From: an uncultured Christensenellaceae bacterium
GTDB taxonomy: Bacteria; Bacillota; Clostridia; Christensenellales; Borkfalkiaceae
NCBI GenBank assembly: GCA_910586945.1
Contig: CAJULO010000002.1
Location: 62,001 to 126,000, forward strand
Length of the DNA: 64,000 nucleotides
Reading direction: 5' to 3'
This document shows positions 45,558 through 54,872 of the stretch, in pieces. The notes under the pieces were generated by a model. The model worked only from the letters and a program-made list of their open reading frames with translations, had not been told where the DNA came from and did no database searches. The position numbers were made by a program, and so were the translations under genes. Position 1 is the stretch's first letter. Each line of letters opens with the position of its first letter.

Positions 45558-47675
45558 ATGTATACACATGAAATACAAGCACCTAAGAGAACTGGACTAC
45601 TAGAGTTAATTTATCAAAGTCAAGGTTCTCAATTCGTAATTCCTGTTTATCAAAGAAATTATACCTGGACAACAGGTAAAGAAGTAAAACAATTTTTAGT
45701 AGACTTAAAAGAAGTTTTAATTGGAAATTATAAAAGACATTTTATGGGAATTATGATTTATCTTGACACACCAATTGATTTCAGTTCTAGAGAACTTTCT
45801 ATTGTAGATGGACAACAACGCTTGACAACTGTATTTTTGCTTTTATATGCTGTAAAAGAATTGATGTTAAAAAATGGACAAGAGAAAGAAGCTGAAGCAC
45901 TTAATAATCAATATCTTATCAATTATAGCGTAAATAACAATTTAAAATATAAACTGAAACCACTTGTAGCGGATGACACTGTCTATGAAAAAATAGTTAC
46001 TGGAAAATTAAATGAAATAGTTGAAAAAAATTCAAATATTTATAAAAACTATATTTATATAAGGGATTTTTTAGAAAAAGAAAGTGAGACATATACTTTA
46101 AATGATATTTTAATGGCTTTAAATCAGCTTTTTATTGTATGTATTCCCATTTCACAACAAGATAATCCACAAAAAATATTTGAAAGCATAAATGCCACAG
46201 GAGTAAAATTAACTGCAGCAGATTTAATTCGTAATTTTTTACTTATGTCACTAAACAGTGCACAACAGGATTTTCTATATAAAAATTATTGGAAAAAGCT
46301 TGAAGAGTTATTTTCGAATGACTCTAAGGAATTAGAAGCTTTTTTTCGCTTATACCTAGCAGCAAAAAAGAGAAAACTACCAAATAAAAATGCAGTATAT
46401 GCTACATTTGTAGATTGGGTAAAGAATGATAGAGCAACTGCTAAAATAGAAGAAATTTTTGAAGATATAGTAAATTATGCACAATATTATGATATTATTT
46501 ATAAAAAAGACTTAAACAGTGTTGATAGTAAATTAAAAGATTCTATTTATGAATTTAGAAAAATTGATTCGGAAATGCCTGCTCCTTTATTTTTAGAATT
46601 ATATTCTTTAATGGAATGTAAAAAAATTGCAATAGAACAATTGAATGAAATCATTGTGTTGACAAATATTTATTTAATGCGTAGAGCATTATGTGGTTTA
46701 GATACGAGTGATATAACAAGATTATTCCCATCCTTATTAAATGATATATTAAATGAATGTAGGGTAGATTACTCTAAGCTAATAGAGTGTCTTAAGCGTT
46801 ATTTAATCAACAAAAACAAGGGGAATTCTATGGAGATGCCGGATGATATAAGATTATATAACAGTATAATCAATGCAAATATGTATACTTTAAAAGCGAC
46901 TAGAATATTTTTTGATAAATTAGAGCATGTAGATAATCCAGCACCTGTTGATTTATCAAAATTGAGTATTGAGCACCTAATGCCACAATCTCCTACAAAA
47001 GGTTGGTTAGATGAATTGCATATAAGTGAAGAAATTTATCAAAGAAATTTGCATAGATTAGGGAATTTAACTTTAGCATCAAAAATAGATAATAGTAAAA
47101 TGCAAAATAAAAGCTGGGAATATAAAAATGCTATTTTAGCATCTACAAATCATTTAAAAATAAATGAAGGAATTTTAAGAAAAAAAGGTTGGTCAATTGA
47201 CGATATTGAAGAGAGAACAAAAGAACTCATTCAACAGATACAAAGATTATATCCATATTTTGAATTAAATGGTGAATCTATAGTTCGATATCCAATTTAT
47301 ATTGATTCTAATGGAATAGTTGCTACTGGCATATTTTATGAAGTGGATGGTAGTGTTGAAATAGAAGAAGGTTCTCAATTAAATATATCTTTTGATAATG
47401 CTACCAATTATCCAGAGATTGAGGATTGGAGAGAAGAATTACTTACGGATGGAATAATATGCAAAAAAGAACAAGGATTTTATTTTGCAAAAAATCATAT
47501 TACTTATCCAAAAACAGCACATTCTACTGCACTGAGTGCGACAGCGAGTTTAATTTTGCATGGAAGTCGTAATGGATGGAAGTGTTGGTTAGTACAATCT
47601 GGTAAACCTATCGAGACAGATACAAATTTAAGGAATAAATTTTCAAAATCTAATGAATCAGAAGACCAGATGTAA
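45558..47675 (+). CDS. DUF262-DUF1524(-DUF4357) protein, GmrSD-like, probable defence
   Basis: The 705-residue protein begins with a DUF262 (ParB-like NTPase) domain: IPVYQRNYTW at 28-37 and IVDGQQRLTT at 82-91. A long helical middle follows (about 110-430), then a DUF1524 HNH-type nuclease with LSIEHLMPQS at about 470-478 and LGNLTLASKIDNSKM near 500-515. The tail (about 645-695; LSATASLILHGSRNGWKCW) looks like DUF4357. This is the GmrS+GmrD layout of type IV restriction enzymes, which cut modified phage DNA. No methylase or partner is adjacent. It is a single-gene unit with its own promoter and terminator. The modified-DNA target is inferred from the family. Confidence 0.87.
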   Translation: MYTHEIQAPKRTGLLELIYQSQGSQFVIPVYQRNYTWTTGKEVKQFLVDLKEVLIGNYKRHFMGIMIYLDTPIDFSSRELSIVDGQQRLTTVFLLLYAVKELMLKNGQEKEAEALNNQYLINYSVNNNLKYKLKPLVADDTVYEKIVTGKLNEIVEKNSNIYKNYIYIRDFLEKESETYTLNDILMALNQLFIVCIPISQQDNPQKIFESINATGVKLTAADLIRNFLLMSLNSAQQDFLYKNYWKKLEELFSNDSKELEAFFRLYLAAKKRKLPNKNAVYATFVDWVKNDRATAKIEEIFEDIVNYAQYYDIIYKKDLNSVDSKLKDSIYEFRKIDSEMPAPLFLELYSLMECKKIAIEQLNEIIVLTNIYLMRRALCGLDTSDITRLFPSLLNDILNECRVDYSKLIECLKRYLINKNKGNSMEMPDDIRLYNSIINANMYTLKATRIFFDKLEHVDNPAPVDLSKLSIEHLMPQSPTKGWLDELHISEEIYQRNLHRLGNLTLASKIDNSKMQNKSWEYKNAILASTNHLKINEGILRKKGWSIDDIEERTKELIQQIQRLYPYFELNGESIVRYPIYIDSNGIVATGIFYEVDGSVEIEEGSQLNISFDNATNYPEIEDWREELLTDGIICKKEQGFYFAKNHITYPKTAHSTALSATASLILHGSRNGWKCWLVQSGKPIETDTNLRNKFSKSNESEDQM

Positions 47676-47709
47676 GAAATATTTATGATAATTACAAAAT
47701 AAAAGAAAG

Positions 47710-47750
47710 TATAAAAAGAGTATCCTTAATAAAAGGATACTCTTTTTATA
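47710..47750. terminator. Bidirectional terminator between the nuclease gene and radA
   Basis: A perfect 18-bp stem (47710-47727 with 47733-47750), between convergent genes. Confidence 0.88.
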
Positions 47751-47766
47751 CTATGTATTGCAAAGT

Positions 47767-49134
47767 CTAAGAAAAAAGTTTTTCAAATATTTGTGAAATA
47801 TAAGATACTGGAATGAGTTCAATAGAATTTTGAAACTTTTGTACACTCGTATAATTTTTTTTAGGAAAAATAATTCTTTTAAATCCCATTTTGATTGCTT
47901 CGTTAATTCTTTTCTCTGCAAATTGTGTTGCACGTATCTCTCCAGTAAGACCAACTTCTCCAAAAAGAGCAGTGTCTCCATCTATTGGTTTATCTTTTAT
48001 TGCACTAATTAAAGCACTGCAAATTGCAAGGTCAATCGCTGGTTCATTTATTTTGATTCCACCCATGGCATTCATATATACATCATAGCTATGAAAGGAA
48101 AGATTGCAACGCTTTTCAAGAAGAGCAATCAAAAGTATCAACTTATTTTGGTCAATACCAATGGGCATACGGCGAGGCATACCATATGGCGTTTTCGCTA
48201 GTAATGTTTGTAATTCTACCATCATGCAACGGTTGCCCGTCTGTGTGGGAAGAATACTACATCCAGATGCTTTGCCCCGTCCTTGTGATAAAAATAGTCC
48301 AGAATAATCTTGTATCCCAAATAGACCTTCGCTGGTCATTTCAAATACACCAACTTCCATAATAGAGCCAAACCTATTTTTAACGGCACGCAACACTTTA
48401 TATTGTTCTTCAAGTTCCCCTTCAAAATAGAGTACAGTATCCATAATGTGTTCCAAGACCTTAGGACCTGCTAGAGAACCTTCTTTTGTAACATGTCCTA
48501 CGAGAAAGAAAGTAATTTCTCTACTTTTTGCTATTTTTTGTATTTTGCTAGCACATTCTCGAATTTGGCCAACGCTACCTGCCACAGAAGATAATTCGCT
48601 TGTATACACTGTTTGAATAGAGTCAATAACAACAAATTTTTCGTCGGTAATACTTTCTAAAATATCCTCAATGCATGTTTCATTGAGTAGATATAAATTT
48701 GGTGCATTTAAATTGAGTCGTGTACAACGCATTTTTACTTGTGCAGTACTCTCTTCCGCACAGACATAAAGCACTTTTTGTTGTTGAGACAAGTTTGCCA
48801 TAACTTGTGTTAAAATAGTACTTTTACCAATACCAGGGTCGCCGCCAAGTAAAATTAAAGAACCTTGTACAATACCGCCACCTAAAACAGTATCTAATTC
48901 TTCTAGACCTGTAGAAGTGCGTTGTATTTGTTTTTCATGAATTTTATCAATAGGTAATGCTTTTGTTATAAAATTAGAGCGTTCTCTCTTATTTTTGCTA
49001 CCAGAAGTTGAAGGAGTTGTAGTAATCTCTTCAATTAAAGTGCCAAATTTTAAGCACTGCGGGCATTTGCCAAGCCATTGTGGACTCGTTGCTCCGCATG
49101 CATTACAAATAAATATACTTTTTGTTTTAGGCAT
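47767..49134 (-). CDS. radA: DNA repair protein RadA
   Basis: RadA is a RecA-like helicase that drives branch migration in recombination repair. The 455-residue protein has an N-terminal zinc finger CNACGATSPQWLGKCPQC, Walker A GGDPGIGKST near residue 93, the RadA motif VKNRFGS near 249, and a Lon-like C-terminal domain (GGIKINEPAIDLAICSALISA). ATP site and KNRFG are intact. It is the downstream gene of a minus-strand set with ispDF and rqcP. Confidence 0.96.
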   Translation of the reverse strand: MPKTKSIFICNACGATSPQWLGKCPQCLKFGTLIEEITTTPSTSGSKNKRERSNFITKALPIDKIHEKQIQRTSTGLEELDTVLGGGIVQGSLILLGGDPGIGKSTILTQVMANLSQQQKVLYVCAEESTAQVKMRCTRLNLNAPNLYLLNETCIEDILESITDEKFVVIDSIQTVYTSELSSVAGSVGQIRECASKIQKIAKSREITFFLVGHVTKEGSLAGPKVLEHIMDTVLYFEGELEEQYKVLRAVKNRFGSIMEVGVFEMTSEGLFGIQDYSGLFLSQGRGKASGCSILPTQTGNRCMMVELQTLLAKTPYGMPRRMPIGIDQNKLILLIALLEKRCNLSFHSYDVYMNAMGGIKINEPAIDLAICSALISAIKDKPIDGDTALFGEVGLTGEIRATQFAEKRINEAIKMGFKRIIFPKKNYTSVQKFQNSIELIPVSYISQIFEKLFS

Positions 49135-49151
49135 ATCTTTTTTCCTTTATC

Positions 49152-50312
49152 TTATATCAGTGATGTTATTGTAGCTAAAGCGGTTACAAAAATACCTTCT
49201 CCGCGTCCTATTGCTCCCAATTGTTCAGCAGTGGTTGCCGTAATACCAATTTTGCCAATATCCATCTGTAAAATTTGTGCTATATTTTCTTTCATTTGTA
49301 CAATATAAGGGGCAATTTTAGGATGCTCTGCTAAAATGCTTATAGAGATATTCCCAATCATATAACCTTTTTGTTGTAACATTGTAAATATTTCTTGTAA
49401 TAATTGTAAACTATTGCAATCTTTATATTTTGCATCAGTATTGGGAAAATAACTGCCAATATCAGCAAGTCCAGCGGCAGAGAGTAAGGCATCTATTACG
49501 GCATGTACGAGAACATCGCCGTCACTGTGTGCTATCAGTTTTGCCTTTGCACATATTTTGACTCCACCTAAGACAATACTATCTCCTTCTTTTGCAAAAG
49601 GATGTATATCTTGTCCAATACCTGTCAATGTCTGTTGTTGTATTGATAAAATATCTTCTATATAAGTGATTTTTTTATTTTTTGCTTCTCCTTGCACTAA
49701 ATGTGGTTGTTCTCCACTTTTGGCATAGATACTACTATCATCAGTAAATTCATTGTTTTTTAATGCTTGTATATAGGTGGAAAATACAGCTTGATAGGCA
49801 CTATAGAGTGTCTGTAGAGGGAATCCCTGTGGTGTCTGTACTGCGGCAATATTTGCACGGATTATATTTTGATTGTATTTACCATTTGCAGTTAGAATGA
49901 AAGAATCAGTTGCCGGTAAAACTGGGATAGCGGAATTATATTGCAGAGTATTTGCAATGATTTTGTTTAAGAGTGCATCTGTCAAAAAAGGGCGCGCTGC
50001 ATCATGGACTACTACAAACTGGGTTGAAGCATTTTCTATCAAATATTGCAGACAGTGATATACAGATTTTGCTCTATCTTGTCCGCCTATAACAACCTTG
50101 CATTTTGTATACGGAGCAAGTAAAGTTTGCATTCTATCAAAATCTTGCTGAGCAACAGCGATAACAATATTTTCAATTGTATCATGGTATAAAAAAGGGC
50201 GAAGAGCATGTAAAATCATTGGTTTTCCAACGATAGGAAAAAAGATTTTGTTATCTTTTAGATTCATTCTACTACCGTTACCAGCAGCAGGGAGTATAGC
50301 AGAAAATTTCAT
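49152..50312 (-). CDS. ispDF: Bifunctional IspD-IspF isoprenoid enzyme
   Basis: This is a fusion of two MEP-pathway enzymes for isoprenoid precursors. The N-terminal IspD (residues 1-225; ILPAAGNGSRM, VVVHDAARPF near 98, EFTDDSSIY) adds CMP to methylerythritol phosphate. The C-terminal IspF (about 230-386; GIGQDIHPF, AHSDGDVLVHAVIDALL, DIGSYFPNTD) forms the cyclodiphosphate. Metal ligands of IspF (Asp, His, His) are present. I start at 50312, after AAGGA; an open stretch 30 codons upstream overlaps rqcP. The 386-residue length fits known IspDF fusions. It begins one base after the rqcP stop. Confidence 0.93.
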   Translation of the reverse strand: MKFSAILPAAGNGSRMNLKDNKIFFPIVGKPMILHALRPFLYHDTIENIVIAVAQQDFDRMQTLLAPYTKCKVVIGGQDRAKSVYHCLQYLIENASTQFVVVHDAARPFLTDALLNKIIANTLQYNSAIPVLPATDSFILTANGKYNQNIIRANIAAVQTPQGFPLQTLYSAYQAVFSTYIQALKNNEFTDDSSIYAKSGEQPHLVQGEAKNKKITYIEDILSIQQQTLTGIGQDIHPFAKEGDSIVLGGVKICAKAKLIAHSDGDVLVHAVIDALLSAAGLADIGSYFPNTDAKYKDCNSLQLLQEIFTMLQQKGYMIGNISISILAEHPKIAPYIVQMKENIAQILQMDIGKIGITATTAEQLGAIGRGEGIFVTALATITSLI

Positions 50313-50313
50313 T

Positions 50314-50568
50314 TTAGATATCCTTATTGGGCAAGAGTTTATATAGTTTTGCTGCATCTTCTTTTTTGACAATTGGTTGTAAAGATAATACTTCAAAGAC
50401 AATGGTATTTGTCACAAATTGTAGAGTGACAATATCTCCAACTTTTACATTGTAAGCAGGTTTTACTTCTCGTGCATTGACGAACACTTTATGGGCTTGA
50501 CAGGCCTCTTGTGCGACAGTGCGTCTTTTTAATATACGAGCAACTTTTAAAAATTTATCTATACGCAT
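50314..50568 (-). CDS. rqcP: RqcP-type S4 RNA-binding protein
   Basis: RqcP (YabO in Bacillus, related to Hsp15) works with RqcH in ribosome quality control, stabilising tRNA during alanine tailing on stalled 50S subunits. The 84-residue protein has the S4 domain MRIDKFLKVARILKRRTVAQ, VNAREVKPAYNVKVGD, and the tail KKEDAAKLYKLL, close to Bacillus RqcP. GAGG is just upstream of its ATG. It is the first gene of the rqcP-ispDF-radA set and divergent from rpoB. Confidence 0.88.
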   Translation of the reverse strand: MRIDKFLKVARILKRRTVAQEACQAHKVFVNAREVKPAYNVKVGDIVTLQFVTNTIVFEVLSLQPIVKKEDAAKLYKLLPNKDI

Positions 50569-50597
50569 AATTTACCTCAGAATTTAAAATAAAACAG

Positions 50598-50626
50598 TTG
50601 ACAAGTTGTAAAAAGTATTGTATAAT
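50598..50626 (+). promoter_or_regulatory. Sigma-A promoter for rpoBC
   Basis: TTGACA (50598-50603), a 17-base spacer and TATAAT (50621-50626), both perfect consensus. The leader before rpoB is about 200 bases long, with a small inverted repeat at 50641-50662 but no clear terminator. Confidence 0.88.
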
Positions 50627-50834
50627 AGTAAAATATCCATAGTATGCCGAGAAGTATACTTATAACAAAAATAAGACAATTTAACGCATATTTTGCACAG
50701 TAGCGTAGAGCATTTTACTATATAAATTTTACTTTTTTGAGACTAGATATTACGCATATGATAGCATAAAAAAAATAAAAAGTAAAGGGCGATTTAAAAT
50801 TTAATGAAATAAATCTATAAAGGAGAGTTGTCGA

Positions 50835-53800
50835 ATGAATTTACCTATACATAAATATGGTAAAACAGAAAGGAGAAAGTTTGGTAAAATTAACGAAGTT
50901 ATTGAGATTTGTGACTTGGTTGAAATTCAAAAAGATTCGTACAAACAATTTTTAGAAGAGGGGATTGGTGCGATTTTTGAAGATTTTTCTCCCATAACAG
51001 ATTATTCAGATATTTTTGAGTTGTATTTTTTAAATTATGAATTAGGCAAAACTCCTAAATATGATGAAAAGGAATGTATCAATCGTGATGCAACCTATTC
51101 TTTACCTTTGCGTGCAAAAGTTCGCCTTGTAAAAAAGACAGATAAGACGGAAATTATCGACTCAGATATTTTCATGGGTGATTTACCTATCATGACAGAA
51201 AATGGTTCATTTATCATCAATGGGGCAGAGCGAGTAGTAGTATCACAACTTGTGCGTTCTCCCGGTGTCTATCATGATATTGAAGTAGATAAAAAGACTG
51301 GTAAAAATATCTATAAAACTACAATAATACCAAACCGCGGTGCTGCGCTTGAGTTTGAGCAAGATTCGCAAGGTTGCCTATGGGTGCGTGTGGATAGAAA
51401 ACGCAAAAAGATATGGGCAACCGTACTTTTGCGTGCCATTGGATTTGGTTCTAATGCCTCTATCCGTGATATTTATGGTGAAAATCAACGAATGATAAAC
51501 ACTACCATTGAAAAGGACACTATAACACAGACAGAGCAAGATGCTTTAATTGAATTATATAAACGTCTTCGTCCGGGGGAAGTGCCAACTGAAGAAGCAA
51601 TGCGTCAATATTTGTATAACTTATTTTTTGATGCACGCAGGTATGATGTCACACGCGTAGGTCGTTATAAATTTAATAAAAAGTTGATGCTTGCAAATCG
51701 TATAGTCGGTTGTAAGCTAGCTGAAACAGTATTTGATAGAGAGACGGGAGAGATACTTTCTTTTGAAAAAGATGGTAAAAAGATAGAACTTGTTGATGGA
51801 TGTATTTTGACAAATGAAGGGGCAACAATCATTGCCAATGCAGGGATAAATACTGTTGCTGTATATGTCAATGATGAAGTGCAAGGGATGATAAAGCACA
51901 GAATTATTGGAAATAACACAATGGAATTTGCAAAATTTTCTGCTAAAAATCCTAAGAGCTTTGGTCTTTTAGAGACAATACACTATCCAAACTTTATTTT
52001 ATCTCGAGAAATTGCACAGGCTTGTGACAACGCAAATATTGAGACAGTTGCAGAACATTATAGAAGAGAAATCAATCAGATTTATATGATTGAAGAGCTT
52101 GATAGCGTAGAAAAAACCGGTCTTGAAGAAAAGAATGATGAAGTGAAAAATAGAGAGATTCGTAAAGAAAATCGCTTGAAGTTTGTAAAAGCTTGTAAGC
52201 TTTTTCATGTTATCTTAAATAGAGAGAGTGTCTCAGTTGCTCCTGATGAAAAGAAGGAAATTCGTCCACTTGTAGAACAATTGAATCATAGACATATTAC
52301 TGTTGATGATATGATTGCAACTATATCTGCAAATATTGACTTAAACTATGGTATTGGTGGGAAAGACAATATTGACCACTTGGGGAACAGAAGAGTTAGA
52401 AGTATTGGTGAACTTTTACAAAATCAATTACGCGTAGGTATGGCGAGACTGGAAAGATTGATTAAAGAGAGAATGGCGACACAAGAACCAAATGAAGTTA
52501 CTCCACAAGCATTAATCAATATACGACCTATTAGTGCAGTGATTCGTGAATTTTTTGGGTCATCACAACTTTCACAATTTATGGACCAAACCAATCCTAT
52601 TGCCGAACTAACGCATAAGAGAAAGCTTTCAGCACTTGGACCAGGTGGTCTAAATCGTGATAGAGCTACATTTGAAGTGCGTGACGTACATCATAGTCAT
52701 TACGGTCGTATGTGTCCTATTGAAACACCGGAAGGGCAAAATATCGGGCTCATCTCTTCTCTTGCCACTTTTGCAAAAGTCAATGAATTTGGCTTTATTA
52801 TGTCACCATATCGTCGTGTGAAAAAAGAGATGATAGACGGGAAACTTACTGTTATTGTTACAGATGAAGTGGACTATTTATCAGCAGATGAAGAAGATAA
52901 ATATGTAGTTGCACAGGCAAATGAACCGCTTGATGAACGCGGAGCATTTATACATGAAAGAATCTCTTGTCGTAGACAGGATGAAATTACACAATTACCA
53001 CCAGAACAAATTGAATATATGGATGTGTCTCCTAAACAATTGGTATCTGTTGCCACAGCATTGATTCCATTTTTAGAAAATGATGACACGAACCGTGCAC
53101 TCATGGGCTCAAATATGCAACGACAAGCTGTGCCATTGTTGAAAACGGAAAGTCCAATTGTTGCAACTGGTATTGAAGGAGCAATTGCACGAGATTCTGG
53201 AGTTATTGTAAAGGCAAAAGCTGCTGGGCAAGCCATTAAAGTCAGTGCAGATAACATACAAATTCGTAGAGATGATGGCACTGTGGATAGCTATAATTTA
53301 AAGAAATTTGAGCGTTCCAATCAAGGAACATGTTTAAATCAAAAACCTATCATCAATACTGGTGATAGAGTGGAAAAAGATGAAATTATTGCTGATGGTC
53401 CATCTACAAATAATGGTGAACTTGCATTGGGTAAAAACATTCTCATTGGTTTTATGGAATGGGAAGGGTATAACTATGAAGATGCTATTTTGATATCTGA
53501 AAAACTTGTGCGTGAAGATGTATTTACATCCATTCATATTGAAGAACATGAGATTGAATCAAGAGATACCAAACTTGGCAGTGAGCAAATAACAAGAGAT
53601 ATTCCAAATGTTGGGGAAGATGCTCTTAAATATTTAGATGAAAATGGAATTATAAGTATAGGTACTGAAGTAAGTAGTGGCGATATTTTAGTGGGTAAAG
53701 TTACGCCAAAAGGAGAGACTGAATTAACGCCTGAAGAGCGTTTACTGCGTGCTATCTTTGGTGAAAAGGCAAGAGAAGTGCGTGATACATCTTTACGCGT

Positions 53801-54854
53801 GCCACATGGCGAGGGTGGGATAGTTGTCGATGTAAAAATATTTACAAGAGAAAATAAAGATGAATTGCCACCAGGCGTAAATCAACTTGTACGTGTATAT
53901 ATAGCACAAAAAAGAAAGATATCTGTCGGCGATAAAATGGCTGGTAGACATGGGAATAAAGGGGTTATCTCTAGAATTCTACCAGAAAACGACATGCCAT
54001 TTATGGCGGATGGTACACCACTACAAATTGTACTAAATCCACTTGGTGTGCCTTCTCGTATGAATATTGGGCAAGTACTTGAAGTACATCTCGGCCATGT
54101 GTGCAAACAGCTTGGTTGGAAGATTGCAACACCAGTTTTTGATGGGGCAACTGAAAAAGATATTCGTGATTTATTTGCTGAAAACAATATTGTCAATCCA
54201 CAAGGGGAAGTGGATGGTAAAATTCAACTTTATGATGGTAGAACAGGTGAACCATTTGAAAATAGAACGACAGTCGGCCAAATGTATATGATTAAATTGA
54301 TTCACTTAGTTGACGATAAAATTCATGCACGGTCTATTGGTCCATATTCTCTTGTGACGCAACAACCACTAGGTGGTAAAGCACAATTTGGTGGACAAAG
54401 ATTTGGAGAAATGGAAGTTTGGGCATTAGAAGCATATGGAGCAGCACATATTTTGCAAGAAATCTTAACTGTAAAATCAGATGATATAAATGGTCGTGTT
54501 CGTACGTATGAATCTATTGTAAAGGGCAACAATATCTCAGAACCAGGTGTGCCAGAAGCTTTTAAAGTTCTTTTAAAGGAATTACAATCATTGGCACTTG
54601 ACATCAAGGTATTGACTGAAAATAAAGAAGAGTTGCAGATTGCAGATATGTCAACAGCAGAGCTTGCTGAAGAAGAAAAAATTGTACCAATAGAAGAACC
54701 TACGGAAGAAATTGACTTTTCATTGGATGAAGATATTGATATTTATGAAGATGAAGAAGATTTTGATTCATCTGAACTATTTGATAATGATGAGCTTCTT
54801 GGCGTACAAGAGGACGATTTAGAGAATTTTGATGCTTTTGATGACGAAGAATAA
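50835..54854 (+). CDS. rpoB: RNA polymerase beta subunit
   Basis: The 1339-residue subunit is about 150 longer than Bacillus RpoB. The rifampicin region reads GSSQLSQFMDQTNPIAELTH with KRKLSALGPGG after it; the key His and Ser residues are those of sensitive enzymes. The active-site loop is KRKISVGDKMAGRHGNKG and the flap is PHGEGG. Extra length lies around residues 395-490 (charged segment with MIEELDSVEKTGLEEKND) and in an acidic C-terminal tail of about 80 residues (rich in Asp/Glu). GGAGAG precedes the ATG. RpoC follows by 18 bases. Confidence 0.97.
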   Translation: MNLPIHKYGKTERRKFGKINEVIEICDLVEIQKDSYKQFLEEGIGAIFEDFSPITDYSDIFELYFLNYELGKTPKYDEKECINRDATYSLPLRAKVRLVKKTDKTEIIDSDIFMGDLPIMTENGSFIINGAERVVVSQLVRSPGVYHDIEVDKKTGKNIYKTTIIPNRGAALEFEQDSQGCLWVRVDRKRKKIWATVLLRAIGFGSNASIRDIYGENQRMINTTIEKDTITQTEQDALIELYKRLRPGEVPTEEAMRQYLYNLFFDARRYDVTRVGRYKFNKKLMLANRIVGCKLAETVFDRETGEILSFEKDGKKIELVDGCILTNEGATIIANAGINTVAVYVNDEVQGMIKHRIIGNNTMEFAKFSAKNPKSFGLLETIHYPNFILSREIAQACDNANIETVAEHYRREINQIYMIEELDSVEKTGLEEKNDEVKNREIRKENRLKFVKACKLFHVILNRESVSVAPDEKKEIRPLVEQLNHRHITVDDMIATISANIDLNYGIGGKDNIDHLGNRRVRSIGELLQNQLRVGMARLERLIKERMATQEPNEVTPQALINIRPISAVIREFFGSSQLSQFMDQTNPIAELTHKRKLSALGPGGLNRDRATFEVRDVHHSHYGRMCPIETPEGQNIGLISSLATFAKVNEFGFIMSPYRRVKKEMIDGKLTVIVTDEVDYLSADEEDKYVVAQANEPLDERGAFIHERISCRRQDEITQLPPEQIEYMDVSPKQLVSVATALIPFLENDDTNRALMGSNMQRQAVPLLKTESPIVATGIEGAIARDSGVIVKAKAAGQAIKVSADNIQIRRDDGTVDSYNLKKFERSNQGTCLNQKPIINTGDRVEKDEIIADGPSTNNGELALGKNILIGFMEWEGYNYEDAILISEKLVREDVFTSIHIEEHEIESRDTKLGSEQITRDIPNVGEDALKYLDENGIISIGTEVSSGDILVGKVTPKGETELTPEERLLRAIFGEKAREVRDTSLRVPHGEGGIVVDVKIFTRENKDELPPGVNQLVRVYIAQKRKISVGDKMAGRHGNKGVISRILPENDMPFMADGTPLQIVLNPLGVPSRMNIGQVLEVHLGHVCKQLGWKIATPVFDGATEKDIRDLFAENNIVNPQGEVDGKIQLYDGRTGEPFENRTTVGQMYMIKLIHLVDDKIHARSIGPYSLVTQQPLGGKAQFGGQRFGEMEVWALEAYGAAHILQEILTVKSDDINGRVRTYESIVKGNNISEPGVPEAFKVLLKELQSLALDIKVLTENKEELQIADMSTAELAEEEKIVPIEEPTEEIDFSLDEDIDIYEDEEDFDSSELFDNDELLGVQEDDLENFDAFDDEE

Positions 54855-54872
54855 TTTTGCGGGAGGAATAAT

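Noticed and set aside
52560..52660. Rifampicin resistance changes in rpoB
   Set aside because: The Ala before Glu in AELTHKR is normal for Firmicutes; His and Ser contact residues are wild type. A Lys replaces one Arg, which is not enough to claim resistance.
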